Origin: Microbacteriaceae bacterium
GTDB lineage: Bacteria; Actinomycetota; Actinomycetes; Actinomycetales; Microbacteriaceae
DNA: 7,223 bases
Assembly: GCA_025463615.1 (NCBI GenBank)
Contig: JAODAU010000126.1
Coordinates: forward strand, 1-7,223
Direction of reading: 5' to 3'
A model generated the notes under the pieces. That model searched no databases. It was not told the origin of the DNA and was given only the letters and a program-made list of their open reading frames with translations. This document shows positions 6,400 to 7,223 of the stretch, piece by piece. The stretch's first letter is position 1. Each line of letters opens with the position of its first letter. Made by a program: the position numbers and the translations under genes.

Positions 6400-7223
6400 T
6401 CAGGGTGTTGCGCTTGCGGATCGTATAGGTGGGCCAGCCGGGGTCGACCGTGCCGTTGTGCGCGAAGCGGATCCAGTTCGTGCGCATGCGCCGCGCCGTC
6501 GCGGTGAACGCGCGGTAGCCGCCCAGGATGCCGACGGCCCGGCCGAACAGGCCCTTCGCGCGGTCGAAGACGGCGAACAGCTCGATGCCGTGCGTGGCAT
6601 CCAGCCCCATCACGCGCAGCAGACGTGGGGCGAGGTCGAAGCGGTAGAAGTGCACCGGCGCGAAGTCGGCGTGGCGCTCGGCGACCCGGATGGACGGGTA
6701 CCAGAACGAATAGTCGCCCGCGAAGTCGGCGGCCGGTCGCCGTGCCGGGAGTCCCGGGTACTGCGCCTTGAGCCGCTTGCGCGCCTTCTTCTTCGTCTTG
6801 GCGAAGATCGCGCGGATGCGCAGCGGGGTCGAGGCGAGGATGTCGAGGCGCCCGGTGAACAGCGAGCCCTCGCGGTCGTTCGTGCCGATGATCAGGGGAA
6901 CGCGGGCAGCGTGGCCGTTGTCGAAAGCGTCGATCGGGCGCTCCGGCAGGAAGTCCTCGTCGATGACGGGGCAGAGGCTGATGGTGCCGGGCACACGGTC
7001 GGGGGTGAGCCGCTGCATCCGCGTGCAGGCCGTGACCAGTGCCTCGGGATCTGCAGTCGCGAGCAGCAGCGCCGCGTCGTCGGGCGACGTGCTGTCGGTG
7101 CTCGAGTCTTCGACTATCTCGCTGATCAGCTCCACGTAGTCCTGCGCCCACACCTTGGTGAGGTCCTTGTGGTACACGGCGTCGGGCGGCGAGCTCTGCG
7201 CGATCGCCCGGGCGAACAGGCCG
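6317..7223 (-). CDS. Carboxylesterase type B / para-nitrobenzyl esterase family (C-terminal part, start outside window)
   Basis: The gene runs off the right edge; 301 residues are visible. The open frame continues unbroken from a GTG codon at 7177 to the edge, adding G-L-F-A-R-A-I-A-Q-S-S-P, the stretch that in type B carboxylesterases follows the nucleophile elbow G-E-S-A-G. The GTG at 7177 is therefore internal and the catalytic serine lies beyond the window. The other two triad residues can be assigned: the glutamate of G-T-N-D-R-E-G-S-L-F (codon 6869-6871) and the histidine of D-A-T-H-G-I-E-L (codon 6590-6592). Near the end N-W-I-R-F-A-H-N-G and P-G-W-P-T-Y match the family's C-terminal pattern. 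The predicted activity is alpha/beta-hydrolase cleavage of carboxylic esters; the substrate is unknown, and whether it is secreted cannot be told without the N-terminus. It overlaps the convergent permease gene by 83 bases. Confidence 0.9.
   Translation of the reverse strand, partial: GLFARAIAQSSPPDAVYHKDLTKVWAQDYVELISEIVEDSSTDSTSPDDAALLLATADPEALVTACTRMQRLTPDRVPGTISLCPVIDEDFLPERPIDAFDNGHAARVPLIIGTNDREGSLFTGRLDILASTPLRIRAIFAKTKKKARKRLKAQYPGLPARRPAADFAGDYSFWYPSIRVAERHADFAPVHFYRFDLAPRLLRVMGLDATHGIELFAVFDRAKGLFGRAVGILGGYRAFTATARRMRTNWIRFAHNGTVDPGWPTYTIRKRNTLIIDEVDRVETDPRREKRLAWQEFVPHV

Noticed and set aside
4797..6428. 543-codon plus-strand open frame overlapping DUF952 and the permease.
   Set aside because: Arg/Gly-rich shadow frame; the permease frame beside it has clear family motifs and membrane segments.
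6144..7151. 335-codon minus-strand open frame beside the esterase frame.
   Set aside because: Shifted shadow of the esterase gene; all esterase motifs lie in the other frame.
7175..7177. GTG at 7177 as the esterase start codon.
   Set aside because: The frame continues upstream to the window edge with the conserved stretch that follows the catalytic-serine elbow, so this codon is internal.
1..7223. A hidden defence system, biosynthetic cluster, mobile element, CRISPR array or RNA gene.
   Set aside because: All six genes belong to recognisable families, strands alternate without operons, and there are no direct-repeat arrays, transposase motifs, tRNA-like cloverleaves or gene-free stretches large enough to hold them.

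Overview
The window is a compact stretch of high-GC actinobacterial chromosome. The presence of SepH (a cell-division protein restricted to Actinobacteria), the actinobacterial A-S-I-Y-D form of the quinolone-determining region in the topoisomerase, heavy G/C third positions and GTG starts all point to Actinomycetota. The gene set and protein style look most like Microbacteriaceae, which is an inference from recall, not a search.

Layout, left to right: a short upstream region with a small hairpin (1-68); sepH (+, 69-1103); a convergent gene for a nucleotide pyrophosphatase/phosphodiesterase-type alkaline phosphatase family protein (-, 1105-2238), separated from sepH by one base; a divergent parC-type topoisomerase IV subunit A (+, 2251-4719), whose start codon lies 13 bases from that of the phosphatase; a convergent small DUF952 protein (-, 4716-5051), whose stop codon shares the palindrome CTAG with the parC stop; a divergent APC-family amino-acid permease (+, 5095-6399); and the C-terminal two thirds or so of a type B carboxylesterase (-, 6317 to beyond the right edge), overlapping the permease tail to tail by 83 bases. 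Strands alternate strictly (+ - + - + -), so no two genes here can share a forward operon, and each needs its own promoter. There is no gene-free stretch longer than about 70 bases and no RNA gene, mobile element, CRISPR array or phage gene that I can see.

Functionally, sepH (FtsZ assembly and septation) and parC (decatenation of daughter chromosomes) are housekeeping genes of late cell cycle; the phosphatase between them has an intact-looking active site but no known substrate. The right half (DUF952, permease, esterase) looks like ordinary accessory metabolism and transport. The most interesting signals are at the DNA level: back-to-back promoters that look leaderless between DUF952 and the permease, interleaved promoter/start signals between the phosphatase and parC, an inverted repeat centred near the shared stop codons of parC and DUF952, strong enrichment of the 7-mer GGATGCC (both orientations, three reading frames), and CTAG tetranucleotides found only at gene boundaries. 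I found no convincing undescribed multi-gene system.
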